Shown one piece after another: positions 44,690-54,214 of a stretch of DNA of 64,000 bases (positions are counted from its first letter, which is position 1; each line of letters starts with the position of its first letter). The DNA is from Bacillota bacterium. Lineage in GTDB: Bacteria > Bacillota > Clostridia > Acetivibrionales > JAMNXU01. Location: NCBI GenBank assembly GCA_023623175.1, contig JAMNXU010000033.1:1-64000 (forward strand), in the 5' to 3' direction. The notes beneath the pieces were generated by a model. That model saw only the letters and a program-made list of their open reading frames with translations, had not been told where the DNA came from and made no database searches. Made by a program: the position numbers and the translations under genes.

Positions 44690-46717
44690 ATGAAGATCGG
44701 AAGCTATTCAGTTCCAATAATGATCGCAATAATCATACTTACCATAATTCTGCCCGTGCCGGGAGCGGTGCTTGACATCCTCCTTGCCGTAAACATCATC
44801 ATTTCCGCGATAATACTTTTCAACTCGATATATATGAAAGACTCGCTGGAACTGTCAATATTTCCTTCGATGCTTGTCATAACAACCATATTCAGGCTTG
44901 CCCTCAACATCACGGCGGCAAAGCTCATACTTTCGAGAGGAGAAGCCGGAAGGGTCATATACAGTTTCGGAAGGTTCGTTGGACAGGGGAATCTTGTTGT
45001 AGGTTTCATCATATTCTTCACGCTGATGATAGTCAACTTCCTCGTCATAACAAGGGGTACCGAAAGGGTTGCCGAAGTGGCGGCAAGGTTTACGCTCGAC
45101 GCCATGCCGGGCAAACAGATGGCTATTGATGCGGATTTAAGCGCGGGCCTCATCGACGAAAACGAGGCAAAAAAGAGACGCAAGGCTGTTCAACTGGAAG
45201 CAGATTTTTACGGCGCGATGGACGGCGCCACCAAGTTTGTGAAAAACGACGCCATTGCCAGTATCATCATTACTTTTCTCAATATTGCCGGTGGTCTGAT
45301 AATCGGAATGGTAATGAGGGGAGAGTCTTTTGACCAGGCTTCGGAAACCTATGTCATACTGACTATCGGAAATGGCCTTGTAAACCAGGTGCCGGCGCTT
45401 ATGGTATCGACGGCCACCAGCTTCATCGTGACGAGGGCCGGTTCCGAATCGAGCATAAGCCAGGATTTGCTGAAACAGCTTGCATTTAACCCGAAGGTGA
45501 TGTTCCTTTCGGCGGCACTGTGCGCCGGGATGGCCCCGATACTTTCTCCGGTTCCGTTCCTGCTTCTTGCCGCGCTGCTCGCCTTTACGGGCTTCAAGCT
45601 TAAAAACCTGCAGGAAGAGGTGCAGAGGAGCGAAAAGGAGCTTGTGCAGGAGAGCGAGGTAGAAGAAATCAGGAAGCCCGAAAGCGCCATTTCACTGCTG
45701 CATGTGGATCCAATCGAATTTGAATTCGGATACAGCATTATTCCGTTTGCGGATGCCGCCCAGGGCGGAGACCTGCCCGACAGGTTCGTGATGATCAGGC
45801 GGCAGCTTGCCCTGGAACTTGGAATGATCGTTCCTGCGATAAGGTTAAGGGACAATATCCAGCAGCTGGCGCCCAATGAATACATTTTCAAAATAAAAGG
45901 AGTTGAGGTGGCACGCGGCGAACTCATGGTTGACCACCTGATGGCAATGAACCCGGGATTTGTGGAAGAGAAGATTGAAGGCATAGAAACTACTGAGCCG
46001 GCATTCGGCCTGCCATCGATCTGGATCAGCGAAGACCAGCGCGACAGGGCGGAAGCTTTAGGATACACCGTTGTTGATCCTCCAACGATAATTTCAACCC
46101 ACCTGACGGAGGTAATAAAGAAGTATGCTCATGAACTGCTCGGAAGGCAGGAAGTCCAGACGCTTATAGAAAACCTTAAGCAGTCCTATCCCGCGGTAGT
46201 GGAGGAACTGACGCCCAAACTTCTTTCTGTCGGAGAAATTCAAAAGGTCCTGGCCAACCTTCTCAAGGAAGGAGTTTCGATAAGGGATCTCGTAACTATA
46301 TTTGAAACCCTTGCAGATTACGCTCCGATTACGAGGGATACGGATTTGCTGACGGAATACGCTCGCCAGGCGCTGGGAAGGGCAATAACGAAAAAATTCA
46401 TGTCCGATGGCAAAAACGGGGTTATAACACTGGATCCCGGCCTGGAGCAGGTTATACTGGATTCCATACAGAGAAACGAGTATGGGGCTTACCTTGCGAT
46501 GGAGCCTTCGCTTTCGAACAAAATAATTAACAATCTTACAAACCAGGTACAAAAGCTCCTGCAGCTGGGACAGCAGCCCATTGTGCTGGCATCGCCTGTG
46601 GTGAGGTTTTATTTTAAAAGGCTGACGGAAAATGCGATACCGGGTCTTGTGGTATTATCATACAATGAGCTCGATCCTGGCATGGAAATACGATCAGTGG
46701 GGACGGTGAGTGTCTGA
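44690..46717 (+). CDS. flhA: Flagellar export apparatus protein FlhA
   Basis: A 675-residue protein. Eight transmembrane segments cover residues 1-300, with the conserved FHIPEP-family RMRE-like stretch (ARFTLDAMPGKQMAIDADL, LNIAGGLIIGMVMRG). The cytoplasmic C-domain (from about 330) includes FGLPSIWISEDQRDRAEALGY (FGLPSIWI part) used in chaperone docking. GAAAGGGGAG precedes the ATG. Confidence 0.97.
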   Translation: MKIGSYSVPIMIAIIILTIILPVPGAVLDILLAVNIIISAIILFNSIYMKDSLELSIFPSMLVITTIFRLALNITAAKLILSRGEAGRVIYSFGRFVGQGNLVVGFIIFFTLMIVNFLVITRGTERVAEVAARFTLDAMPGKQMAIDADLSAGLIDENEAKKRRKAVQLEADFYGAMDGATKFVKNDAIASIIITFLNIAGGLIIGMVMRGESFDQASETYVILTIGNGLVNQVPALMVSTATSFIVTRAGSESSISQDLLKQLAFNPKVMFLSAALCAGMAPILSPVPFLLLAALLAFTGFKLKNLQEEVQRSEKELVQESEVEEIRKPESAISLLHVDPIEFEFGYSIIPFADAAQGGDLPDRFVMIRRQLALELGMIVPAIRLRDNIQQLAPNEYIFKIKGVEVARGELMVDHLMAMNPGFVEEKIEGIETTEPAFGLPSIWISEDQRDRAEALGYTVVDPPTIISTHLTEVIKKYAHELLGRQEVQTLIENLKQSYPAVVEELTPKLLSVGEIQKVLANLLKEGVSIRDLVTIFETLADYAPITRDTDLLTEYARQALGRAITKKFMSDGKNGVITLDPGLEQVILDSIQRNEYGAYLAMEPSLSNKIINNLTNQVQKLLQLGQQPIVLASPVVRFYFKRLTENAIPGLVVLSYNELDPGMEIRSVGTVSV

Positions 46718-46719
46718 AA

Positions 46720-47868
46720 ATGAAAATCAGGCGATACGTTGGAAAGGACGCCCAGGAAGCCATATTGAAAGTTAAAATGGATTTGGGAAGCGATGCAGTT
46801 ATATTTAATACCCGGAAGGTAAAACAGAAAGGTTTGAAGAAATTTTTCACAAAACCGATGGTTGAGGTTCTTGCGGCACTGGACGATGACTACAGGCACA
46901 GCCAGGGCAGCGTGCTCCAAAAAAACGGATGGCAAAGGGGAAGTGAGGACAATTCAAGAATTTCCGTGCTGGAAGAAAAAATGAGCAATATTGAAAAGAT
47001 GCTCGAGCAGTTGTTCCGGAAACAGCAGCCGGAAGAGGACAAAAACACCGCTGCAAAGGCAGATGCCGATAATGTGCCGTATTTGTGGGTTTTGAACCGG
47101 TTTTATAATAACCTTGTAAAAAATGACGTGGACCCGGATATTGCCCGGCGCATCATTAACACGGCCGCTTCGAAACTGACCCGGAACAGTGACATCAATG
47201 AAGCGGTACAGGTGGTTTATTCGGTGGTCACAAACATTCTCGGGAAACCTGACACGATAAAACTGAGAGAGGACGGAAAGCCCACGGTGGCAATATTTGT
47301 CGGTCCCACGGGCGTCGGGAAAACCACGACAATGGCCAAGCTTGCGGCCAATTTTGCGCTGAATGAAAAAAAGAGCGTGGGGCTTATAACCGCCGATACA
47401 TACAGGATAGCAGCGATAGACCAGCTGAAGACCTACGCAGAAATACTCGACATTCCGCTAACCGTTGTGTATTCGCCCGACGAAATGAAAGAAGCTCTGA
47501 ACCTGCACCGCGACAAGGATTTGATTCTGATCGATACGGCGGGCAGGTGCCATAACAACAGGGCGCAGTTTGACGAACTGAAAGCGGTTGTGGAGGCTTC
47601 CCGGGCTGACGAGGTATTTCTCCTCATAAACTCCGTTACAAGTTTACATAATTGCAGGGAAATAATTAAGCATTACAACTTCTTGAGCAAATACAAGCTG
47701 ATTTTCACAAAAATTGATGAAACCTCCGTTACCGGCATCATCCTGAATGCGAGGGTTTTAACGGGAAAAAGCATTTCTTATGTTACCACCGGGCAGAATG
47801 TGCCCGATGATATAGAAACAGCAAATATAGAAAAAATTGCGAAAAATTTGTTGGGGAGCATTAATTGA
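46720..47868 (+). CDS. flhF: Flagellar biosynthesis SRP-type GTPase FlhF
   Basis: A 382-residue SRP54-family GTPase with a basic N-terminus (MKIRRYVGKDAQEAILKVKMDLG). The G1 P-loop GPTGVGKTT is at residues 195-203, G2/G3 are DTYRIAAIDQL and LIDTAGR, and the G4-type TKIDE is near residue 338. It governs flagellar number and placement. It begins two bases after flhA and ends three bases before flhG. Confidence 0.96.
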   Translation: MKIRRYVGKDAQEAILKVKMDLGSDAVIFNTRKVKQKGLKKFFTKPMVEVLAALDDDYRHSQGSVLQKNGWQRGSEDNSRISVLEEKMSNIEKMLEQLFRKQQPEEDKNTAAKADADNVPYLWVLNRFYNNLVKNDVDPDIARRIINTAASKLTRNSDINEAVQVVYSVVTNILGKPDTIKLREDGKPTVAIFVGPTGVGKTTTMAKLAANFALNEKKSVGLITADTYRIAAIDQLKTYAEILDIPLTVVYSPDEMKEALNLHRDKDLILIDTAGRCHNNRAQFDELKAVVEASRADEVFLLINSVTSLHNCREIIKHYNFLSKYKLIFTKIDETSVTGIILNARVLTGKSISYVTTGQNVPDDIETANIEKIAKNLLGSIN

Positions 47869-47871
47869 AAA

Positions 47872-48777
47872 ATGAATGACCAGGCTGACAAACTGAGAAA
47901 AGCGGTCGAAGTTTTGAAGTTCCGCCGGGAGAAAGAGCAGGAAAACGCGTCCGCGGAGCGGAGAAACACCTGTGCAAGAGTCATTGCCGTAACAAGTGGT
48001 AAAGGGGGAGTCGGCAAAACCAATATCGCGATAAATCTCGCGATTGCCTTGGGCGAACTGGGGTACAGGGTAATAATACTGGACGCGGACCTGGGACTGG
48101 CCAATGTTGATGTGCTTTTCGGAATAATTCCGAAATATACGCTGGTAGATGTTATTAAAAACAGGAAAAACATACTGGAGGTACTGACCGACGGACCGGG
48201 AAGAGTGAAATTTATATCCGGCGGCTCCGGCGTGGAAGAGCTTTTGAGAATCGACCGACATGCACTGAACAAATTCATAAATGAAATTTCGCTGCTTGAC
48301 CGGCTTGCGGACATTATTATAATTGACACCGGAGCAGGGCTTTCGGAAGTCGTGCTAAGCATGATCATGGCAGCCGATGAGGCTTTGCTGGTAACGACGC
48401 CCGAACCGACTTCAATAACCGATGCCTATGCACTGATAAAGACGGTTTCAAACCGTGACAGGAGCAAACCCATCAAGGTTCTGGTCAATAAGGCCGAAAA
48501 CCGGGAAGAGGCTAACGACCTGCTGAACAGGCTCGTAATTGTGGCCGACAAGTTTTTGGCAGTTACACTGCAACCCGTGGGTTTTGTACTCAAAGACGAC
48601 ACGGTGTCTAAGGCAGTCATGCAGCAGCAGCCTTTTGCGCTGTATTATCCCAGATGCGCCGCAGCAAGGAGCCTTCGGGATGTCACGCTGAAGCTGACGG
48701 AGAAAAAGACGGACTCGGAAAGGTTGGCAGGGTTTAAAGGTTTCCTGCAGAGACTTGCCGGTTATATGAATGTTTAA
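47872..48777 (+). CDS. flhG: MinD-like ATPase FlhG/YlxH
   Basis: A 301-residue deviant-Walker ATPase. TSGKGGVGKTN at 41-51 gives the signature lysine (GKGGVGKT), ILDADLGLANVDVLFGI and IIDTGAGLSEVVLSM follow. An N-terminal tail MNDQADKLRKAV is the FlhG DQAxxLR motif that stimulates FlhF. It counterbalances FlhF in setting flagellar number. Confidence 0.95.
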   Translation: MNDQADKLRKAVEVLKFRREKEQENASAERRNTCARVIAVTSGKGGVGKTNIAINLAIALGELGYRVIILDADLGLANVDVLFGIIPKYTLVDVIKNRKNILEVLTDGPGRVKFISGGSGVEELLRIDRHALNKFINEISLLDRLADIIIIDTGAGLSEVVLSMIMAADEALLVTTPEPTSITDAYALIKTVSNRDRSKPIKVLVNKAENREEANDLLNRLVIVADKFLAVTLQPVGFVLKDDTVSKAVMQQQPFALYYPRCAAARSLRDVTLKLTEKKTDSERLAGFKGFLQRLAGYMNV

Positions 48778-48819
48778 TTTTAGTGAATCCGCCTTAAATC
48801 ATTCAGGGGGTGCGGTTAA

Positions 48820-49503
48820 TTGAAGCTTAGCGATATTGCAATCGGTACAAAACTGCAACTGGACGTATTTGATTCTTTTAACAGGGAAATTCAGCAAAAT
48901 CTTATAAGCCAGTTTGAATCGCTTGAAGACGAAGATACCATTATCATTGCTGCGCCTTTTTATGAAGGAAACATCTACCCGGTTCGGAGCGGCTGGTTAG
49001 TGGACATTTACTTTATACATGAAGATTCGCTGTACAAATTCAGGGGACAGGTCATAACAAGGAGCATTAACAACGAACTGTCCTTTCTGAAGGTCAAGGT
49101 CACCAGTGATATAGGAAAAATTCAGCGCCGAAAGTATTACAGGTTCAAGCATTCGGTAACCGTGCACTACAGGCTCCATGAAGAGGAAAAACCCGGCGAA
49201 GAGAAGGAGGAAAAACCTTTTAAAAAGACCATAACGAAGGACATTTCGGGTGGCGGTATAAGCATGCTGCTCAGGGAAAAAGAATTTGAAAAGGGAGCGC
49301 TGATTGACTGCAGGCTTGAACTGGGCAGCCTGAAAATTAATTTTACCGGCGAGGTGGTCAGGATCGGCGAACATGATCGTGAAGGAAAATTCAAGTTTGA
49401 AGCAGGAATTTTGTATAAAATTATCGAAAATAAAGACAGGGAAAACATAATTAAGTTTATTTTCAATGAACAAAGGAAACTGCTCAAAAAAAGAATATTA
49501 TAG
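48820..49503 (+). CDS. PilZ-domain flagellar brake protein (YcgR/DgrA-like)
   Basis: A 227-residue protein with an N-terminal YcgR-N-like domain (KLQLDVFDSFNREIQQNLIS) and a C-terminal PilZ domain. The c-di-GMP site residues are RRKYYR (103-108) and DISGGG (141-146). Ligand-bound YcgR/YpfB proteins brake the motor. The start is TTG at 48820 with GGGGGTGCGG upstream. It follows flhG and directly precedes the cheB-like gene. Confidence 0.92.
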   Translation: MKLSDIAIGTKLQLDVFDSFNREIQQNLISQFESLEDEDTIIIAAPFYEGNIYPVRSGWLVDIYFIHEDSLYKFRGQVITRSINNELSFLKVKVTSDIGKIQRRKYYRFKHSVTVHYRLHEEEKPGEEKEEKPFKKTITKDISGGGISMLLREKEFEKGALIDCRLELGSLKINFTGEVVRIGEHDREGKFKFEAGILYKIIENKDRENIIKFIFNEQRKLLKKRIL

Positions 49504-49534
49504 CCACAATCACGATGAAACAGGATGGATACCA

Positions 49535-50158
49535 GTGAAAAAGCCATTTGACGCAGATTCTAACGAGACCGTTTTGAAGTATGTTATTGCAATAGGTGTT
49601 TCCACAGGTGGACCAAGATCCCTGCCGCTGATACTGTCGCAGTTGCCGGCTGACTTCCCGGCTGCGCTGCTGATTGTGCAGCATATGCCGTCGGGTTTTA
49701 CGCGTTCCCTGGCCGAAAGGCTCAACAATCTGAGCAGGATAAGGGTCAAGGAAGCAGAAGACGGAGAAATTGTCGAAGCCGGCTGCGCATATATCGCGCC
49801 GGGGGATTTTCACATGAAAATAGTCAGGACGCGGAAAAACCTGCTCGCCGTTTCCCTGTCCGATGAACCGCCGATATCGGGACACAGGCCTTCGATAGAT
49901 GTTATGATGAAATCCCTTTCTGACACCGGGTTTACGAACATCATCGGCGTAATCATGACGGGAATGGGAAGCGACGGCAGCAAGGGGATTGTCAAACTAA
50001 AAAAGAAAAACAAGGCGGTTATCATTGCCCAGGATGAAGAAAGCAGCGTGGTTTACGGCATGCCGAAAGCCGCTTTGCAAACCGGCGCAGTGGACAAGGT
50101 TGTGCCCCTGACGGAAATTGCACAGGAGATAATGAAAATTGTGGAGGTGCAGGACTAG
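49535..50158 (+). CDS. cheB: CheB methylesterase catalytic domain without receiver
   Basis: About 207 residues corresponding only to the C-terminal domain of CheB. The triad is visible: Ser in IGVSTGGPRS, His in IVQHMPSGFT and Asp in IMTGMGSDGSKG. The N-terminal phospho-receiver (about 130 residues) of normal CheB is missing and nothing like it lies upstream; PilZ is there. The GTG at 49535 with AGGATGG seven bases before it is chosen. A frame open from ATG 49466 overlaps pilZ by 38 bases. It removes methyl or amide groups from chemoreceptors. Confidence 0.87.
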   Translation: MKKPFDADSNETVLKYVIAIGVSTGGPRSLPLILSQLPADFPAALLIVQHMPSGFTRSLAERLNNLSRIRVKEAEDGEIVEAGCAYIAPGDFHMKIVRTRKNLLAVSLSDEPPISGHRPSIDVMMKSLSDTGFTNIIGVIMTGMGSDGSKGIVKLKKKNKAVIIAQDEESSVVYGMPKAALQTGAVDKVVPLTEIAQEIMKIVEVQD

Positions 50159-52210
50159 ATGAACATGAATCAATACCTGGATATATTCATAGAAGAAACC
50201 AGGGAAAATCTGCAGAATTTAAACCAATCTCTGTTGGAGCTTGAAAAGAATTCCGACGACGTTTCAATTTTAAATGAAATATTCAGGGTTGCCCACACGT
50301 TAAAGGGAATGTCGGGCACAATGGGATTTAGCAGAATGTCCAACCTGACCCATACCATGGAAAGCGTCCTGCAGGCTTTGAGAAACAATACGCTCAAAAT
50401 GGAAAAATCCATAGTGGATCTTCTGTTCAAATGCCTTGACGCACTGGAGGATTACCTTGAATCGATTGTAGCCACGAGTTCGGAAGGATCAAAGGATTAC
50501 AGCGATCTGACAGATGCGCTGGCAAGACTCATTGAAAAGGGCACAGGCGGAGAAGAGACATCAGGCGGCTCTTCCGGCAATTCTGCATACAAAACCGCAT
50601 ACAAAACCGCACAGTTTGAGCTCAACCAGTATGAGCAGAATGTTGTGAACAGGGCAGCCAAAATGGGCTACAACATATACAGGATAACGGTTTTGCTCAA
50701 CAAGGGATGTCTGCTGAAATCGGCACGCGCCTTCGTGGTATTTCAGACAATAGAAAGATACTCGGAAATAATAAAGTCGGTTCCGAAAGTGGAAGACATA
50801 GAAGATGAACGGTTTGATTTCGAATTTACCGTTGTCGTGGTAACAAAGGAGAGCGCCGAATTTTTGTCCCGGCAGATTAACAATATTGCGGAAATTGACG
50901 AAGTTGAGATATCAGCCGTTGCTGCGACGCCCGATACCGGCGTTGCGGCAGGTACAGCCGGGGAAGTTGCCGATTTTTCAAGGAAGAACGTTCCGGGTGC
51001 GGGTCTGTTCAGGAAAGCGGAGGAAGAAGCTGCCGCAACCAAGACAACGGCTGCGAGGACGAGAACAGGCAAAACCGTCAGGGTCGATATTGACCGCCTT
51101 GATTTACTGATGAACCTTGTCAGCGAACTTATCATAACCAAAAACAGGCTCGAAGGAATGGATGAGATTCAAAAATCCAAGGAAATTTCTTCCGAAATAA
51201 ACAACCTTGAAAGAATCACGACGAATATTCATGACGCGGTCATGAAGGTAAGAATGGTGCCAGTGGAAACAGTGTTCAACCGTTTTCCGAGAATGATCCG
51301 GGATATCTCCCAGGAACTCGGCAAGCAGATTGAACTGGTGATGACCGGTATTGAGACAGAACTTGACAGAACTGTTATTGACGAAATAGGCGAACCGCTC
51401 ATACATCTGCTGCGCAATTCCGCTGATCACGGCATAGAACCCGCAGAAGCCAGGAAAGCCGCAGGAAAGCCTGAAACAGGACGGATAAGCCTGAGCGCCT
51501 ATCAGTCAGGCAATAATGTCATAATTGAGGTCGAGGATGACGGATCCGGCATAGACACAGAAAAGATCAGGAGAAAAGTTGTGGAGAAAGGCCTGTGCAG
51601 CGAAGAGGACGCGAAATTCCTCTCCCAGAATGATCTTGTGGATTATCTCTTTACCCCGGGCTTCAGTACTGCGGACAAAGTAACGGATATTTCGGGAAGA
51701 GGCGTGGGGCTTGATGTGGTAAAGAGCAAAATCGAATCCCTGAGTGGCAGCGTAAGTGTTGAAACCGAGCTGGGAAAGGGAACGAGGTTTATTATCCGGT
51801 TGCCCCTTACGCTGGCGATTTACCAGGCTCTCCTTGTCAGAGTTGATTGTGAGAGGTATGCGATTCCTCTCAGCAACATAGAGAGGGTTATAAGGATAAA
51901 ACCCGGCGAAATTCAAACCGTAAGAAAGCAGCAGGTAATATTGCAGAACAACGTTGTAATTCCCATTATAAGGCTTGACGAAGTGCTTGGAATCAGGCCG
52001 AAGGGAGATGTTCCCGCACAGTACACCGTGGTTATTGCGCGAAAAGGGGACAAGCTCTCGGGATTGATAGTTGACGGCATTGTCGGGCAGATGGAGATAG
52101 TAATCAAAAATCTCGGAAAGCTTCTTGAAGGCACCAAAAATATCGCCGGAGCCACGATTCTCGGAGACGGCAGCGTGGTGCTCATCCTCGATATAAATTC
52201 CCTCATGTAA
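50159..52210 (+). CDS. cheA: Chemotaxis histidine kinase CheA
   Basis: A 683-residue kinase with P1 HPt (His46 in VAHTLKGMSG), P2 CheY-binding region (about 155-265), P3 dimerisation, P4 ATP-binding (N-box HLLRNSADHGIE, G1 VEDDGSGID, G2 GRGVGLDVVKSKI) and P5 CheW-like domain (from about 545). A 12-base tandem repeat lengthens the P1-P2 linker. GGAGGTG precedes the ATG, starting on the base after cheB. It phosphorylates CheY. Here CheB lacks the receiver that CheA would phosphorylate. Confidence 0.97.
   Translation: MNMNQYLDIFIEETRENLQNLNQSLLELEKNSDDVSILNEIFRVAHTLKGMSGTMGFSRMSNLTHTMESVLQALRNNTLKMEKSIVDLLFKCLDALEDYLESIVATSSEGSKDYSDLTDALARLIEKGTGGEETSGGSSGNSAYKTAYKTAQFELNQYEQNVVNRAAKMGYNIYRITVLLNKGCLLKSARAFVVFQTIERYSEIIKSVPKVEDIEDERFDFEFTVVVVTKESAEFLSRQINNIAEIDEVEISAVAATPDTGVAAGTAGEVADFSRKNVPGAGLFRKAEEEAAATKTTAARTRTGKTVRVDIDRLDLLMNLVSELIITKNRLEGMDEIQKSKEISSEINNLERITTNIHDAVMKVRMVPVETVFNRFPRMIRDISQELGKQIELVMTGIETELDRTVIDEIGEPLIHLLRNSADHGIEPAEARKAAGKPETGRISLSAYQSGNNVIIEVEDDGSGIDTEKIRRKVVEKGLCSEEDAKFLSQNDLVDYLFTPGFSTADKVTDISGRGVGLDVVKSKIESLSGSVSVETELGKGTRFIIRLPLTLAIYQALLVRVDCERYAIPLSNIERVIRIKPGEIQTVRKQQVILQNNVVIPIIRLDEVLGIRPKGDVPAQYTVVIARKGDKLSGLIVDGIVGQMEIVIKNLGKLLEGTKNIAGATILGDGSVVLILDINSLM
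50585..50608 (+). repeat. 12-bp tandem repeat in the cheA linker
   Basis: GCATACAAAACC occurs twice in a row and encodes Ala-Tyr-Lys-Thr twice in the flexible P1-P2 linker of CheA. It is in frame, so copy-number change would alter linker length only. Confidence 0.7.
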
Positions 52211-52223
52211 GGAGGCTCAAGGC

Positions 52224-52664
52224 ATGGAAACGACTGCAGCTGAAAAATACAGGCAATTGATTACGTTCAGACTGGACGATGAAGAATATGGCATTGAAAC
52301 GAAAAAGATACGCCACATAGAGGAAATGATGCCATATACAAGGGTTCCTGGAGCCCCGGATTACATAAAGGGCGTAATAAACCTGCGCGGTGAAATTGTT
52401 CCGCTGATGAGCATAAGAAAAAGATTCGGAATGGAAGAAAAGGAAACCGATGAAAACACCAGGATAATAATACTTTCTTCAGACAATGTCACGGCCGGCA
52501 TAATTGTTGACGAAGTAATCGGTACGCTGCAAATTGCCGAAGATGATATAGAGAGTCTTTTCGCCCATGACTCTGATACAGCCGCTGAATTTGTCAGTGG
52601 GGCCGGCAAGGTAAATAACAGGGTGATAACGATCCTGAACGCAGAGAGATTTTTGAAGATTTGA
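52224..52664 (+). CDS. cheW: Chemotaxis adaptor protein CheW
   Basis: A 146-residue SH3-like adaptor linking receptors to CheA. LITFRLDDEEYGIETKKIRHIEEMMPYTRVPGAPDYIKGVINLRGEIVPL holds the family pattern (PGAPDYIKGVINLRGE). The protein ends with LNAERFL, also typical. GGAGG precedes the ATG, 13 bases after cheA. Confidence 0.97.
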   Translation: METTAAEKYRQLITFRLDDEEYGIETKKIRHIEEMMPYTRVPGAPDYIKGVINLRGEIVPLMSIRKRFGMEEKETDENTRIIILSSDNVTAGIIVDEVIGTLQIAEDDIESLFAHDSDTAAEFVSGAGKVNNRVITILNAERFLKI

Positions 52665-52674
52665 GGAATCGGGT

Positions 52675-53298
52675 ATGGATATTTCAGATCTGGACAGTCA
52701 AAAACTCGATGTGTTGACCGAAATCGGAAATATTGGCGCGGGTAATGCGGCAACAGCTTTGTCCAAACTACTTGGAAAAAAAGTGGAAATGAACGTTCCC
52801 AAGGCTGAGGTACTGGGATTCAGGGAAGTTGCCGGATTGCTCGGAGGAGCCGAGTTGCCCGTGGCATGTGTGCTTCTCAGTGTCGACGGCGATTTAAAGG
52901 GGATAATCATGTTTATCCTTGAGTGCTCTGCAGCACGGGGCCTGCTAGACATGCTGCTTACGTTCCGGTGCGAGGAAAACGGCATGTTGTTCACGGAACT
53001 GGAGGTATCGGCTCTGAAAGAAATCGGAAACATTCTGGCAAGTTCCTATATTTCGGCGCTTTCGACATTGACCGGACTTCGCGCGATGCCGTCGGTACCG
53101 GATTTTGCCGTGGATATGGCCGGAGCCATTCTCAGCGTTCCTGCCATTGAATTCGGCAAGACCGGCGATTCGGTTTTATTCATAAAAACGGAGTTCTTCG
53201 AAGGCAGTAACAGGGTTGCAGGGAATTTTCTACTGGTCCCCTTTGTTGAATCTTATAACGTTTTATTAAAAGCATTGGGAGTTATAACGGATGAATAG
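52675..53298 (+). CDS. cheC: CheY-P phosphatase CheC
   Basis: A 207-residue protein with two E-x2-N phosphatase sites (EIGNIGAGNAATALS and EIGNILASSYISALS), each followed by a proline at the expected distance (MNVPKAEVL, AMPSVPDF). It dephosphorylates CheY-P and regulates CheD. GAGGAATCGGG precedes the ATG. It overlaps cheD by eight bases. Confidence 0.95.
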   Translation: MDISDLDSQKLDVLTEIGNIGAGNAATALSKLLGKKVEMNVPKAEVLGFREVAGLLGGAELPVACVLLSVDGDLKGIIMFILECSAARGLLDMLLTFRCEENGMLFTELEVSALKEIGNILASSYISALSTLTGLRAMPSVPDFAVDMAGAILSVPAIEFGKTGDSVLFIKTEFFEGSNRVAGNFLLVPFVESYNVLLKALGVITDE

Positions 53299-53773
53299 TG
53301 TCACGGTAGGGATGGCGGACCTGAATGTTCTGAAGCATCCCGGGGTCCTGGTAACACTTGGTTTGGGGTCCTGTGTGGGGATAGCCCTGTATGACAGACG
53401 AACGAAGGTTATAGGACTTGCCCATATAATGTTGCCTTACAGCTACCAGGCAAAAAACAACTCAAATATTGCGAAATTTGCCGATACAGCCATTTACAAG
53501 CTGGTTGAAGAAATGGAAAAACTCGGGGCTCACAGGGCGAGCATCGTGGCGAAACTTGCGGGAGGAGCGCAGATGTTCGCTTTTGAAAGCTCAAACGAAT
53601 TGATGAGAATAGGATACAGGAACGCAGCAGCTGCACGGGAAATCCTGGAGCAGCTTGGTATACCCGTGGTTGCCGAAGATACCGGCGGCAATTACGGGCG
53701 CACGATTGAGCTTTATTCTGACACGGGAAAGCTCAGGATCAAAACCATAGGCCATGGAATCAGGGAAATATGA
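53291..53773 (+). CDS. cheD: Chemoreceptor glutamine deamidase CheD
   Basis: A 160-residue enzyme with the Cys/His/Thr-type active site in GLGSCVGIAL and GLAHIMLP, plus KLAGGAQMF. It deamidates receptor glutamines and interacts with CheC. It overlaps both neighbours by a few bases, indicating translational coupling. Confidence 0.95.
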   Translation: MNSVTVGMADLNVLKHPGVLVTLGLGSCVGIALYDRRTKVIGLAHIMLPYSYQAKNNSNIAKFADTAIYKLVEEMEKLGAHRASIVAKLAGGAQMFAFESSNELMRIGYRNAAAAREILEQLGIPVVAEDTGGNYGRTIELYSDTGKLRIKTIGHGIREI

Positions 53774-54180
53774 TGAATGAACATCAAAGCATAATTCAGG
53801 TTGAAAACAGGAAGGACATAATGAAAATGCATTATGTGGAAAGACTGCCAATAATCCTGGGAGCGCTGGCTTCGCTCATAACGGGATTGATTAGTTATGA
53901 AGCCGGATACAGCCAACAAATTCTTTACTTACGAATGGCTGTCAGCATGGTGCTGTTTTTCTTCATAGGCCTTTTGGTCCGCAGCACCATTATGAGCATT
54001 ATCAACGGGACAGCGGAAAAAGAAGAAGAAGGGGAAAAAGAAAAAGAAGAAATGACGGCCGGCGAAAAAGTGTCCAATGCTGAGATTACCCCGAAAACCG
54101 ACAGAAGAATTGAAAATGATGAAGATTTTGACCCATTGAAGGTAAGTGATATAATAAAAGAAAGCCTGAAAAGCAAATAA
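53770..54180 (+). CDS. Small membrane protein between cheD and sigD, unknown
   Basis: A 136-residue protein with two transmembrane segments (about residues 27-46, LPIILGALASLITGLISYEAG, and 52-72, LRMAVSMVLFFFIGLLVRS) and a strongly acidic/basic C-terminal tail (EKEEEGEKEKEE), probably cytoplasmic. No family was recognised. The first ATG overlaps the cheD stop. The ATG at 53821 has AGGAAGG five bases upstream and would remove 17 residues while keeping both membrane segments. A role in motility is suggested only by its place. Confidence 0.65.
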   Translation: MMNEHQSIIQVENRKDIMKMHYVERLPIILGALASLITGLISYEAGYSQQILYLRMAVSMVLFFFIGLLVRSTIMSIINGTAEKEEEGEKEKEEMTAGEKVSNAEITPKTDRRIENDEDFDPLKVSDIIKESLKSK

Positions 54181-54214
54181 TACCAACCAAAGAGAAGTCT
54201 AACGGAGGATAGGG

